The notes beneath the pieces were generated by a model, which saw nothing but the letters and a program-made list of their open reading frames with translations, did no database searches and was not told where the DNA came from. Of a stretch of 64,000 nucleotides of DNA, positions 1-8,893 are shown in pieces. How positions within the stretch are numbered: position 1 is the first letter of the stretch; each line of letters opens with the position of its first letter. The DNA comes from Oceanospirillum linum. GTDB taxonomy: Bacteria; Pseudomonadota; Gammaproteobacteria; Pseudomonadales; Halomonadaceae. Position numbers and translations under genes: made by a program. Location: NCBI RefSeq assembly GCF_900182785.1, contig NZ_FXTS01000001.1:558001-622000 (forward strand), in the 5' to 3' direction.

Positions 1-1959
1 AACAGAACGCTGGTCGTTGGCAACATCATCATATTCTAGCAGCTGCTTACGGATATCGAAGTTGCGCCCTTCAACTTTGCGTTGCGCTTTCTCAATCGCA
101 TTGGTCACCATACGGTGCTCAATGGCTTCGCCATTTTCCATCCCCAGAGCTTGCATAAATCCACGCACACGCTCAGAGGCGAACAAGCGCATCAGGTCAT
201 CTTCTAAAGACAAAAAGAAGCGGGTAGAACCAGGGTCACCCTGGCGGCCTGAACGCCCCCGGAGCTGGTTATCAATACGACGTGATTCGTGACGTTCAGA
301 GCCGATCACATGCAGGCCACCAGCATCTAAAACAGCATCGTGGCGTATTTTCCATTCCGCCTTAATTTTATCAATCTGTTCCTGGTCAGGAGATTCCAGC
401 CGTTCAATTTCATTCTCCCAGCTGCCACCTAAAACAATGTCGGTACCACGGCCTGCCATATTTGTAGCAATCGTTACAGCACCCGGGCGACCCGCCTGAG
501 CAATGATATGAGCTTCTCTATCGTGCTGTTTGGCATTCAGAACATTATGCTTAACATCTGCCTTAGTCAGCAGGCGACTCAGATACTCAGACGCCTCAAT
601 AGAAGCCGTACCAACCAAGACCGGACGTTGGCGCTCCACCTCATATTTAACGTCTTTAATAATGGCATTAAACTTATCTTCCATCGTCAGAAAAATAAGA
701 TCATTCAGGTCTTTCCTCTGAACCGTTTTATTCGGAGGGATAACCACCACGTCAAGACTGTAAATCTGATGAAACTCAAAAGCTTCAGTATCTGCGGTTC
801 CCGTCATGCCTGAAAGTTTTTCATACAAACGGAAATAGTTCTGGAAGGTCGTTGAAGCCAAAGTCTGGCTTTCATTCTGAATCGTAACCCCTTCACGGGC
901 CTCAACAGCCTGGTGCAAGCCTTCAGACCAGCGACGGCCAGGCATGGTACGCCCTGTATGCTCGTCAACGATAACGATTTCATTATCCTGCACAATATAA
1001 TGTACATCACGCTGGAATAGGTTATGAGCACGCAGTCCCGCATTAATATGATGCAGCAAGCCCAGGTTTGCTGGCGCATAAAGACTTTCACCTTCAGGCA
1101 GCAAGCCCTTCTCAATCAGCAGATTCTCAACAAACTGGTGACCGTCTTCTGTTAATTCTACCGTGCGGTGCTTTTCATCTTTAGTAAAATGACCTTCACC
1201 CCCCTCTTCAATGCACTCCTGAAGCTGAGGAATCAATGCATTGATCGTGCGATACATCTCCGAGCTGTCTTCAACGGCACCAGAGATAATCAGTGGTGTG
1301 CGGGCTTCATCGATCAGAATCGAATCGACCTCATCCACAACTGCAAAATGAAGATCACGCTGAACACGGTCTTCAAGGCTGAACGCCATGTTGTCACGAA
1401 GGTAGTCGAAGCCGAACTCGTTGTTAGTACCGTAGGTAATATCACAGGCATAGGCTTCACGTTTCTGTTCAGAGGTCATACCAGGAACAGAAACACCAAC
1501 AGTCAGCCCCAGAAACTCATAAAGCGGGCGCATCCATTCGGCGTCACGGCGTGCTAAGTAATCATTTACAGTTACAACATGCACACCCTTAGAAGGCAGT
1601 GCATTCAAATATACCGCAAGAGTCGCTACCAGGGTTTTACCTTCACCGGTACGCATTTCAGCAATTTTACCGCTATTAAGAGCCATACCACCAATAAGCT
1701 GTACATCAAAGTGACGCATACCCATGACACGGGCACTGGCTTCACGGCATACGGCAAAAGCTTCCGGGAGTAAGGCGTCCAGAGCTTCACCTTTTCCCAG
1801 GCGTTCCCGGAAATCTACAGTTTTAGCCTGTAGCTGCTCATCAGATAGGGGCTTTATTTGATCTTCCAGACCGTTAATTATGTTAACCGTCTTTCTCAAC
1901 CGCTTCAGTTCACGGTCATTTTTACTACCAATAATTTTTTTTAAAAGAGATGCAACCAT
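1..1959 (-). CDS. secA: SecA preprotein translocase ATPase (3' end outside window)
   Basis: Motor ATPase that drives unfolded preproteins through SecYEG at the inner membrane. The first 653 residues are present and the C-terminus lies beyond base 1. The N-terminus reads MVASLLKKIIGSKNDREL. Walker A (MRTGEGKT) is at residues 102-109 and the DEVDSILIDEARTPLIISG motif starts at residue 209, both matching E. coli numbering. The helicase motif with SERHESRRIDNQLRGRSGRQ is near the window edge. The family is about 900 residues long, so roughly a quarter is missing. It lies downstream of an M23 peptidase gene on the same strand, separated by a strong terminator, so it probably has its own promoter. 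Identification is certain. Confidence 0.98.
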   Translation of the reverse strand, partial: MVASLLKKIIGSKNDRELKRLRKTVNIINGLEDQIKPLSDEQLQAKTVDFRERLGKGEALDALLPEAFAVCREASARVMGMRHFDVQLIGGMALNSGKIAEMRTGEGKTLVATLAVYLNALPSKGVHVVTVNDYLARRDAEWMRPLYEFLGLTVGVSVPGMTSEQKREAYACDITYGTNNEFGFDYLRDNMAFSLEDRVQRDLHFAVVDEVDSILIDEARTPLIISGAVEDSSEMYRTINALIPQLQECIEEGGEGHFTKDEKHRTVELTEDGHQFVENLLIEKGLLPEGESLYAPANLGLLHHINAGLRAHNLFQRDVHYIVQDNEIVIVDEHTGRTMPGRRWSEGLHQAVEAREGVTIQNESQTLASTTFQNYFRLYEKLSGMTGTADTEAFEFHQIYSLDVVVIPPNKTVQRKDLNDLIFLTMEDKFNAIIKDVKYEVERQRPVLVGTASIEASEYLSRLLTKADVKHNVLNAKQHDREAHIIAQAGRPGAVTIATNMAGRGTDIVLGGSWENEIERLESPDQEQIDKIKAEWKIRHDAVLDAGGLHVIGSERHESRRIDNQLRGRSGRQGDPGSTRFFLSLEDDLMRLFASERVRGFMQALGMENGEAIEHRMVTNAIEKAQRKVEGRNFDIRKQLLEYDDVANDQRSV

Positions 1960-2010
1960 GTTATTTCTTCAGCTATGAGGACGCATAAGAGCGTTAAGGC
2001 ACGGAAAAAT

Positions 2011-2055
2011 AAAAAAATTCTGCCCGCATAGTAACATGTACTTATGCGGGCAGAA
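2011..2055 (-). terminator. Rho-independent terminator after the M23 peptidase gene
   Basis: A 13-bp perfect stem (TTCTGCCCGCATA at 2018-2030 pairing with 2043-2055) has a 12-nt loop and, on the minus strand, is followed by a run of seven T (2011-2017). It lies between the M23 gene stop and the secA start and should separate the two transcripts. Confidence 0.85.
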
Positions 2056-2071
2056 ATGATTCAAACGGGGT

Positions 2072-3001
2072 TTATCGGCTTGCGCGATAAATAAACTTGG
2101 CGGGGTCCATAGAGCGCCCCCTATGCCTCACTTCGTAATGAACATGGGGGCCGGTGGATCGACCACTACTCCCCATCAAAGAGAGCACTTGTCCTTTACT
2201 CACAATATCACCGGGTTTAACCAGAGCCTTTTTATTATGAGCATAACGAGTGGTATAGCCATCGCCATGATCCACTTCAACCAATAACCCATAACCGTAT
2301 CGGGGACCAGCCCAGGTAACAACACCTGCTGCCACTGCGATCACATCAGAGCCATCTTTACCTGCGAAATCGACACCTTCATGCCAAGCAATACGGCCGG
2401 TAAATGGGTCGGTACGCTTACCGTACTTCGATGATAACCAGCCCTTCTTAATTGGGCGGCCGGCAATAAAAACATCATCCTGAATTTTACGACTGCCCAA
2501 CAATGACTCAATAACCTGGAGCTGCTGTTCGCGATCATCAATCGTTCTGGCTAGGTCATCAATCGTCGAAACAAAATCATCAACTTCTACACTAACGCCC
2601 ATCTCCATCGCCTCAGGGCCACCAACGGGAGGTGTGCGATCAAAATCAAACTCACCCTCTTCAAGGTCAGCGATGTGAGTCAAACGCTTACCCAAAGCAT
2701 CCAGCCGGACAAGGCGCGCCTGTAGCTCAGCAATACGCACAGTTAGCGCATCCAACTGTTCCTGGGAATTACGGCGGAGTACATCAATATCTTCTTTTTG
2801 TTTCCGAATATCCTGCAGCCACTCCTGCGCTGATTCTTCTGTCAACAGAGGAGATTCATTATTCAGCGCCATATAAAGACCAACACTGCCAACAGACAGA
2901 GGAGCAAAAATGAATACCGTCAAAAGAACACCTATCATCCAACCTGGGATGTGTAGGTTTTTCGACGCTGAATGGCTATCATTGAAAATTACGATATTCA
3001 T
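2072..3001 (-). CDS. M23-family murein endopeptidase, membrane-anchored
   Basis: Predicted zinc endopeptidase acting on peptidoglycan cross-links from the periplasmic side of the inner membrane. The 309-residue protein has a short cytoplasmic N-terminus, one membrane segment at about 21-43, a coiled-coil stretch at about 55-112 and a C-terminal LytM/lysostaphin domain at about 185-305. Zinc-site residues are visible: H207 and D211 in HEGVDFA, and H286/H288 in GPHVHYE, so the domain should be catalytically intact. An M23 gene at this place between lpxC and secA is familiar from pseudomonads. Its position next to the dcw cluster suggests a role in wall growth or separation, but the specific substrate is not evident. 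Confidence 0.88.
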   Translation of the reverse strand: MNIVIFNDSHSASKNLHIPGWMIGVLLTVFIFAPLSVGSVGLYMALNNESPLLTEESAQEWLQDIRKQKEDIDVLRRNSQEQLDALTVRIAELQARLVRLDALGKRLTHIADLEEGEFDFDRTPPVGGPEAMEMGVSVEVDDFVSTIDDLARTIDDREQQLQVIESLLGSRKIQDDVFIAGRPIKKGWLSSKYGKRTDPFTGRIAWHEGVDFAGKDGSDVIAVAAGVVTWAGPRYGYGLLVEVDHGDGYTTRYAHNKKALVKPGDIVSKGQVLSLMGSSGRSTGPHVHYEVRHRGRSMDPAKFIYRASR

Positions 3002-3070
3002 TAAACAAACCTTTTGCTATTTCCGTATACAAAATACTTTTTACCCGACCTATTATTACAGGCACAGTAT

Positions 3071-3529
3071 ATGCGATCACACCGCTCGACAAAACGCCTT
3101 AATGAGATTATTAACAAAGAAAACACCTTACTCTCCAAGCTGTTTCACAAAGCAGAGGTTCTGCAACAGTTAGATACAGAGATCTCATCAATATTGCCAT
3201 CCGCAATGAATGGCAAAGCCAAAGTGGCAAATATCAGCCGAAGCGAAATCATTATACACATCACATCCGCAGCACTGTTGACCCGACTCAGGCTACAGCA
3301 AAGATTATTAATGCAGAAAATAAATCAGCGTTATTCCTGGGCAAAAATAGAAAAAGTGACCATCAAGGTTCGCCCTGATAGCATTAAGAAAGCAGACCGT
3401 CCTATCGAAAGGCCTCATCGCTCAGAGAAAATAGCGGCCGATGTCACTTTCGCGGCAGAGAAATGTAGTGACCCAGAGCTACAAAAAAGCCTATCGAGGC
3501 TGGCAAGACATATCCGTCAACCCGATTAA
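3071..3529 (+). CDS. dciA: DciA-type replicative helicase loader (DUF721)
   Basis: DciA proteins help load the replicative helicase DnaB in bacteria that lack the phage-derived DnaC/DnaI loaders. This 152-residue protein has the DUF721 pattern in its N-terminal two thirds: basic and hydrophobic residues, LLTRLRLQQ, then a conserved YSWAKIEKVTIKVRP segment; the C-terminus is charged and probably disordered. I chose the ATG at 3071; a TTG at 3014 would add 19 residues that do not look conserved. The gene is convergent with lpxC and divergent from the M23 gene, the position of dciA in Pseudomonas. Its presence suggests this organism uses DciA rather than DnaC. The assignment rests on family resemblance and synteny. 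Confidence 0.82.
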   Translation: MRSHRSTKRLNEIINKENTLLSKLFHKAEVLQQLDTEISSILPSAMNGKAKVANISRSEIIIHITSAALLTRLRLQQRLLMQKINQRYSWAKIEKVTIKVRPDSIKKADRPIERPHRSEKIAADVTFAAEKCSDPELQKSLSRLARHIRQPD

Positions 3530-3556
3530 TCGGTAACGGGTAAAATCGCGGGTATA

Positions 3557-3582
3557 AAAAACCTCCCAGCTGGGAGGTTTTT
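3557..3582. terminator. Bidirectional terminator between dciA and lpxC
   Basis: A perfect 26-base palindrome centred on 3569/3570 (stem AAAAACCTCCCAG) carries A and T runs on its flanks and so works in both directions. It lies between the convergent ends of dciA (plus) and lpxC (minus). Confidence 0.9.
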
Positions 3583-3599
3583 AAAAAATCTGGAAAGCA

Positions 3600-4511
3600 T
3601 TATCCTGCTGCCGCAGGCTTCATGTATGAAATCGGAGATGCCTCGGCCTCATCAAAGGTTATCACATCGTAGCAATCTTCATGCTGGAGCAGCTCACGTA
3701 GCAACTTATTATTTAGTCCGTGACCTGACTTAACACCTTTAAACTCTCCGACCAAGCCATAACCCAGCAAGTAGAGATCGCCGATAGCATCAAGCACCTT
3801 ATGGCGAACAAACTCGTCTTCATACCGTAAGCCATCTTCGTTGAGGATACTGTACTCATCAACAACAATGGCATTATCCATACTGCCACCAAGGGCTAAA
3901 TTCTTCGAACGAAGGAATTCGATATCCTGCATAAAGCCGAAAGTACGCGCCCGACTTACTTCTTTAACAAAAGAGGTACTTGAAAAATCAATAGAGATTT
4001 TCTGACGCTGAGATGCAAAAACAGGATGATCAAAGTCGATAGCAAAAGAAACCTTAAAACCATCATAGGGTAAGAAGGATGCACTCTTATCACCCTCTTC
4101 AACAACAATAGACTTATTAATACGAATAAATTTCTTAGCCGCCTCTTGCTCCTGAATTCCTGCAGACTGAACTAAAAAGACAAAAGGCCCTGAACTACCA
4201 TCCATAATAGGAACTTCAGGCGCACTTACTTCAACGTACAGGTTATCAATCCCCAAACCAGCCAAAGCAGATAGCAAATGCTCTACGGTACCAACTTTGA
4301 CATCACCCTGAGAAATTGTCGTGGACATGGTTGTCTCACTGACATTAGTCGCAGTAGCCTTTATTTCGACTACCGGGTCAAGATCAGTACGTCGAAAAAC
4401 GATACCGGTATCGACAGCAGCCGGACGCAGGGTTAAGTACACTTTCTCACCGGAGTGAAGACCAACACCTGTTGCTCGAATTGTATTCTTGAGAGTCCGC
4501 TGTTTTATCAT
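3600..4511 (-). CDS. lpxC: LpxC, UDP-3-O-acyl-N-acetylglucosamine deacetylase
   Basis: Cytoplasmic zinc amidase that catalyses the first committed step of lipid A synthesis, removing acetate from UDP-3-O-acyl-GlcNAc. The protein has the usual length (303 residues). Zinc ligands H78 (in GTVEHLL), H237 and D241 (in HKVLDAIGD) and catalytic E77 and H264 are all visible. It is the last gene of the dcw cluster after ftsZ, separated by 132 bases that may hold its own promoter. The C-terminus ends in alanine residues (PAAAG), recalling the tail recognised by proteases in E. coli LpxC, though proteolytic control here is only inferred. Confidence 0.97.
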   Translation of the reverse strand: MIKQRTLKNTIRATGVGLHSGEKVYLTLRPAAVDTGIVFRRTDLDPVVEIKATATNVSETTMSTTISQGDVKVGTVEHLLSALAGLGIDNLYVEVSAPEVPIMDGSSGPFVFLVQSAGIQEQEAAKKFIRINKSIVVEEGDKSASFLPYDGFKVSFAIDFDHPVFASQRQKISIDFSSTSFVKEVSRARTFGFMQDIEFLRSKNLALGGSMDNAIVVDEYSILNEDGLRYEDEFVRHKVLDAIGDLYLLGYGLVGEFKGVKSGHGLNNKLLRELLQHEDCYDVITFDEAEASPISYMKPAAAG

Positions 4512-4643
4512 GACTATATCTTTTATCTTTTGGGTAGGAATTAACCATATCTTAACAGATACGCAGTAAAAGCCACCACCGAGTTTATTGCATTTTTGCA
4601 GATGTTTCGTTTGGGATTAATTAAAATTAAGAGCTAGCCTTAA

Positions 4644-5822
4644 TTAATCAGCCTGACGACGTAAAAAAGCAGGAATATCCAGATAATCCATATCAGATTT
4701 ATTCTCAGCTTGCTTTTTAACCGCAGCAGCATCTTGTTCTTTACGATTAATTGCCGGTTGCCTGTCAAGCTTTGTGTAGTCAACCGGTGCTGCAGATGTT
4801 TGCGGCTTAGTAGCAGCAGTGGTGGTAGCAACAGGCTTAGGAGCCTGGGTAGCCCGATCCTGCTCAAGCCCTGCAGCGACAACAGTCACCTTTACCTCAT
4901 CATTGCTGTCCATTTCAGGATCAATTGAGGTTCCAATAACAACTGTCGAATGCTCCGAAGAAAACTCGTCCAGCAAATCACCCACAGCGGTAAACTCGCC
5001 AATTGAGAAATCAGACCCAGCGGAGATATTCACCAAAATACCACGAGCATCCCGCAAATCGATATCTTCCAGCAGAGGGCTTCGAATAGCTTTCTCAGTC
5101 GCTTCAATTGCTCTGTTTTCACCGCTGGAAGTACCTGTACCCATCATTGCCATGCCTTTTTCTGACATCACCGTACGCACGTCAGCGAAATCGACATTGA
5201 TCATCCCCGGACGGGTAATCAGATCTGCAATCCCTTGTACAGCACCAAGAAGTACATTATTAGCTTCACCAAAAGCCTGTAGCAGGCTGGTGTTTTTACC
5301 CAAGGCCGTCAGAAGCTTCTCATTTGGGATTGTAATCAGAGAGTCCACATGTTCAGAAAGAGCCTGAATCCCCTGGTCGGCAATAGCCATACGCTTACGA
5401 CCTTCAAACGGGAAAGGCTTAGTCACAACAGCAACCGTCAGTATACCCAACTCGCGGGCAACCTCTGCAATGACCGGAGCACCGCCTGTACCTGTACCAC
5501 CCCCCATTCCTGCGGCAATAAACACCATATCCGAGCCATTCAACAGCTCTGCGATACGCTCACGGTCTTCAAGGGCAGCCTGACGACCAACCTCTGGGTT
5601 AGCTCCGGCCCCCAAACCTTTCGTCAATTCACTGCCCAGTTGAAGAATGCTTTTTGCTTCAACTTTTTTCAATGCCTGTGCATCGGTATTGGCAACAATA
5701 AAGTCAACACCTTCGACGTTGTGACGAAGCATATGGGTAACAGCATTACCACCACCACCACCGACACCAACAACTTTGATGACAGCATTGGCGTTTGCTG
5801 CATTATCTAAAATCTCAAACAT
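4644..5822 (-). CDS. ftsZ: FtsZ, tubulin-like division GTPase
   Basis: Polymerises at mid-cell into the Z-ring that organises the divisome. The 392-residue protein has the tubulin signature GGGTGTG at residues 107-113, the glycine-rich nucleotide loop (VVGVGGGGGNAV) at 17-28, a GTPase core to about 317, a variable low-complexity linker rich in Ala, Thr and Gln (about 320-375), and the conserved C-terminal peptide DYLDIPAFLRRQAD at 379-392 that binds FtsA and ZipA. It lies 36 bases downstream of ftsA in the same direction, the classical ftsQAZ order. All key residues are intact. Confidence 0.98.
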   Translation of the reverse strand: MFEILDNAANANAVIKVVGVGGGGGNAVTHMLRHNVEGVDFIVANTDAQALKKVEAKSILQLGSELTKGLGAGANPEVGRQAALEDRERIAELLNGSDMVFIAAGMGGGTGTGGAPVIAEVARELGILTVAVVTKPFPFEGRKRMAIADQGIQALSEHVDSLITIPNEKLLTALGKNTSLLQAFGEANNVLLGAVQGIADLITRPGMINVDFADVRTVMSEKGMAMMGTGTSSGENRAIEATEKAIRSPLLEDIDLRDARGILVNISAGSDFSIGEFTAVGDLLDEFSSEHSTVVIGTSIDPEMDSNDEVKVTVVAAGLEQDRATQAPKPVATTTAATKPQTSAAPVDYTKLDRQPAINRKEQDAAAVKKQAENKSDMDYLDIPAFLRRQAD

Positions 5823-5858
5823 GTTTCAGTCTCCTCAAACGCACTTAACGCAGCTCAA

Positions 5859-7130
5859 TCAGAAGTTACCCTTGAACCAGCCTCTGACCTTCTCAACGAT
5901 GCTCATATCATCAGCCTGCCCGGGGGACTGTTCTTCTATATAGGCTGCACGAGAGTTTGATGTCGCTCCCGTATTTTCCAGCCCATAGACTAACAACCCG
6001 ACACCCGTCGAATAAATGGGGTTTCCGACAACATCGGATAACCCCTTGATGTTACTTGGCGACGCAATCCTGACTTGCATATGAAAAATTTCCTCAGCAA
6101 GCTGAACAACACCTTCCATTTTCGAAGTTCCGCCTGTCAGCACGATTCCCGCAGGAATCAGATCTTCGAAGCCACTTCGGCGTATCTCGTCAAGAACCAG
6201 TGTAAAAAGTTCTTCATAACGAGGCTCAACAACCTCCGCTAAACGCTGCCGTGACAGCTCCTGCGGGGGACGCTCCCCTACACTAGGCACCTGGAATACA
6301 TGCTCTTCACTCGCCAGCTGCGTTAATGCACATGCATATTTTATCTTAATCTCTTCCGCGTTCTGTGTCGGGGTACGCAATGCCATCGCAATATCATTGG
6401 TAACCTGATCACCTGCAATCGGAATAACAGAAGTGTGCTTAATGGCACCTTCTGTAAATATAGCGATATCTGTCGTACCACCACCAATATCGACCAGGCA
6501 AACACCCAGCTCACGTTCATCTTCATTCAGTACAGCATAACTGGAGGCCAGTTGCTCCAGAATGACGCCATCCACCTCAAGACCGCAACGACCAACACAC
6601 TTCACAATATTCTGAATAGCATTAACTGCAGCTGTGACTAAGTGAACCTGAACTTTAATTTCACGGCCAGACATGCCGAGGGGCTCTTTGATACCCTCAT
6701 GAAGATCAATCGTGTACTCCTGAGGAATAACATGGATGATCTCCTGGTCTGTGGTGATACGTGATGTTGCTTTTTCACGGGCAGAGCTGACAACCCGGTC
6801 AATATCGTCCTCTGTCACCTCCCGGTTTGAGGTCGTCGCAACACCGTCAGAGTTCATACTACGTATATGACTACCTGCAATACCAACATAGACGGAGTGG
6901 ATATTACAGCCGGCCATCAGTTCAGCTTCTTCGATTGCACGCTGGATAGAAAGGACAGTAGACTCGATGTTGATAACAACACCTTTTTTCAGCCCCCGGG
7001 AAGGATGTGACCCTATACCTACAATCTCTACTTCACCATCTGCTGTCCGGTGGCCAACGATGGCAACAATTTTTGATGTTCCGATATCGAGCCCGACAAC
7101 CATGTTGTTGTTCGTCATATTTGCAGCCAT
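5859..7130 (-). CDS. ftsA: FtsA, actin-like Z-ring membrane anchor
   Basis: Actin-fold ATPase that tethers FtsZ to the inner membrane and recruits later divisome proteins. The 423-residue protein shows the phosphate 1 loop (VGLDIGTSKIVAIVG, about 12-26), the phosphate 2 motif (LVDIGGGTTDIAIF, about 210-223), the GGTSKMEG adenosine motif, and the C-terminal amphipathic membrane helix VEKVRGWFKGNF at the extreme end. An internal methionine (MTNNNMVV) four codons in could also be the start. ftsQ lies 84 bases upstream and ftsZ 36 bases downstream, both on the same strand. Confidence 0.97.
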   Translation of the reverse strand: MAANMTNNNMVVGLDIGTSKIVAIVGHRTADGEVEIVGIGSHPSRGLKKGVVINIESTVLSIQRAIEEAELMAGCNIHSVYVGIAGSHIRSMNSDGVATTSNREVTEDDIDRVVSSAREKATSRITTDQEIIHVIPQEYTIDLHEGIKEPLGMSGREIKVQVHLVTAAVNAIQNIVKCVGRCGLEVDGVILEQLASSYAVLNEDERELGVCLVDIGGGTTDIAIFTEGAIKHTSVIPIAGDQVTNDIAMALRTPTQNAEEIKIKYACALTQLASEEHVFQVPSVGERPPQELSRQRLAEVVEPRYEELFTLVLDEIRRSGFEDLIPAGIVLTGGTSKMEGVVQLAEEIFHMQVRIASPSNIKGLSDVVGNPIYSTGVGLLVYGLENTGATSNSRAAYIEEQSPGQADDMSIVEKVRGWFKGNF

Positions 7131-7214
7131 AAGCCGGGCATTCTCCTCAACGCGTCAACGTAAACCGTAAAATACAAACTAAAAAATCCAAGGCTCAGCC
7201 CTAGATTATAAATT

Positions 7215-7913
7215 CTATTGCACCCATTCAACAGAAAAACCGTTCGGGTAACGAAGATCAATCAGTCTGACATCGCTCCAACGGTCTTTAAGACTTGAGT
7301 ACACCGCCCCTATTCTGCCAATGCGCTCTGTCGTTTGCTCTTTACCAACTAATAACCACGGGCCATCCTCAAGATGAACAGACCAAGCTCCGTGCTTAGC
7401 GACAGAAACGACATCAATACTGAGCCCAATAGGCTTAACACGTGCGGACAAAGCGCGATAAAAATCCCAAACTCTCTTACCGGACCCTTTAGGACCCGCA
7501 AGTTTTGGCAATGCTTCACGATCGACACGATCCGCAGGGAAAAAGGCGTCTAGGTTAGAGTCAAGAAAGCCATTTTGCAACCAATTTGCAACAGGTTTTT
7601 TTTCTGTGACAGCAACTTCAATTTGCTCCGGCCAAACCCGGCTGACCTGAGCCTTAGCAACCCATGGCAAGCTTTCAACACCTTCTTTTACTTCGTTAAG
7701 ATCTGATGCCAAAAAGCCAACAGATAAAGTCTCAGCTAAAACATATTGCAGGCGTTTTTTATCCACATGCTCGATAGAGCCAACGACCCGCACACCGTCA
7801 ACCGGCCAATAAAGTAAAGGCCGCACTCCTTTAAGTGCCGCCACAAGTAAAACAAAAACTCCAGTTAATACAAGAGGGTTTAACCAATTGATACGCCCCG
7901 GTAAACTAAACAC
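7215..7913 (-). CDS. ftsQ: FtsQ, bitopic division protein
   Basis: Inner-membrane protein that bridges early and late divisome components and binds FtsB/FtsL in the periplasm. The 232-residue protein has a short cytoplasmic tail, one membrane helix at about 12-33, a POTRA domain at about 38-108 (starting VDGVRVVGSIEHVDKKRL and ending before VTEKKPVANW), then the FtsQ beta domain to the C-terminus. It lies between ddlB and ftsA, as in nearly all dcw clusters. It is slightly shorter than E. coli FtsQ (276), with the difference at the two termini. Confidence 0.93.
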   Translation of the reverse strand: MFSLPGRINWLNPLVLTGVFVLLVAALKGVRPLLYWPVDGVRVVGSIEHVDKKRLQYVLAETLSVGFLASDLNEVKEGVESLPWVAKAQVSRVWPEQIEVAVTEKKPVANWLQNGFLDSNLDAFFPADRVDREALPKLAGPKGSGKRVWDFYRALSARVKPIGLSIDVVSVAKHGAWSVHLEDGPWLLVGKEQTTERIGRIGAVYSSLKDRWSDVRLIDLRYPNGFSVEWVQ

Positions 7914-7942
7914 ACAACCTCCACCCGAAAAATCGAGTTTGT

Positions 7943-8893
7943 TTAAAAGCCATAGCGTTGCTTCGCAGCCTGAATTATTGCCAATACCAACTCAGAAAAG
8001 CTGTACCCTTTTGCCTGAGCAGCCATGGGCACAAGACTATGATCTGTCATTCCAGGTAACGTATTAACCTCTAATAATTGAGGTTCACCTTTTTCATTCA
8101 ACATAAGATCGACCCGCCCCCAGTCCTGACAACCTACAGCATTGAAGGCTCTGAGTGAAAGTGCCTGAAGCTCCCGCTCTTCTTCAGGAGAAAGACCGCA
8201 GGGCAGAAGATAGCGGGTATCGTTCACCAGATACTTGGCTTCATAATCATAAAACTGGTGATTGGTTTCCAGTCCTATCACCGGCAAAGCTTCTCCATTA
8301 AGAATGGACACAGTAAATTCTTTACCTGTTACCCATTGCTCAACAAAAACACAACTATCAAGATCAGAAGCTTTAGCTACGGCATCCTGCAACTGATCCA
8401 GGCGATCCACTTTAGACATACCGATACTGGAGCCTTCGTGAACCGGTTTGACCATAAGAGGCATACCATCCAGTTTACGCCAAACCGCCTCCAGATCCGT
8501 GGACGCATCAATCCAGCAATATCCCGGTGTTGGTAAACCAAGTGTCTGCCAAACCTGCTTGGTCTTCAGCTTATCCATTGCAAGGGCAGAACCTAAAACA
8601 CCGCTGCCGGTATAAGGGATTCCCAAACACTCAAGTAGCCCTTGTATTGTACCATCTTCACCTCCCCGTCCATGTAGAGCAAGGAATGCGATATCAAAGT
8701 CAGCCTGCTGTATCAAGGGCAACCAGTCACCGGTATTATTAATATCAATACCGATAACATCAATTTCTGCTGTTTTCAGTGCCGCGATCACAGCCTGACC
8801 ACTGTTCAGGGATACGTCACGCTCAGCTGAAGTTCCGCCATACAAAACAGCCACACGAAGAGGTGATTCCGGGTTCAGAAATTCACTCATCAC
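7943..8893 (-). CDS. ddlB: DdlB, D-alanine-D-alanine ligase
   Basis: Cytoplasmic ATP-grasp enzyme that makes the D-Ala-D-Ala dipeptide later added by MurF. The 316-residue protein has the N-terminal signature HGRGGEDGTIQGLLE with ALAMDKLKTK, the ATP-grasp loop HEGSSIGMSKV, and the C-terminal metal-binding segment LLEVNTLPGMTDHSLVP. It overlaps the 3' end of murC by 11 bases, implying translational coupling, and precedes ftsQ by 29 bases. Start could be either of two adjacent ATG codons. Confidence 0.97.
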   Translation of the reverse strand: MMSEFLNPESPLRVAVLYGGTSAERDVSLNSGQAVIAALKTAEIDVIGIDINNTGDWLPLIQQADFDIAFLALHGRGGEDGTIQGLLECLGIPYTGSGVLGSALAMDKLKTKQVWQTLGLPTPGYCWIDASTDLEAVWRKLDGMPLMVKPVHEGSSIGMSKVDRLDQLQDAVAKASDLDSCVFVEQWVTGKEFTVSILNGEALPVIGLETNHQFYDYEAKYLVNDTRYLLPCGLSPEEERELQALSLRAFNAVGCQDWGRVDLMLNEKGEPQLLEVNTLPGMTDHSLVPMAAQAKGYSFSELVLAIIQAAKQRYGF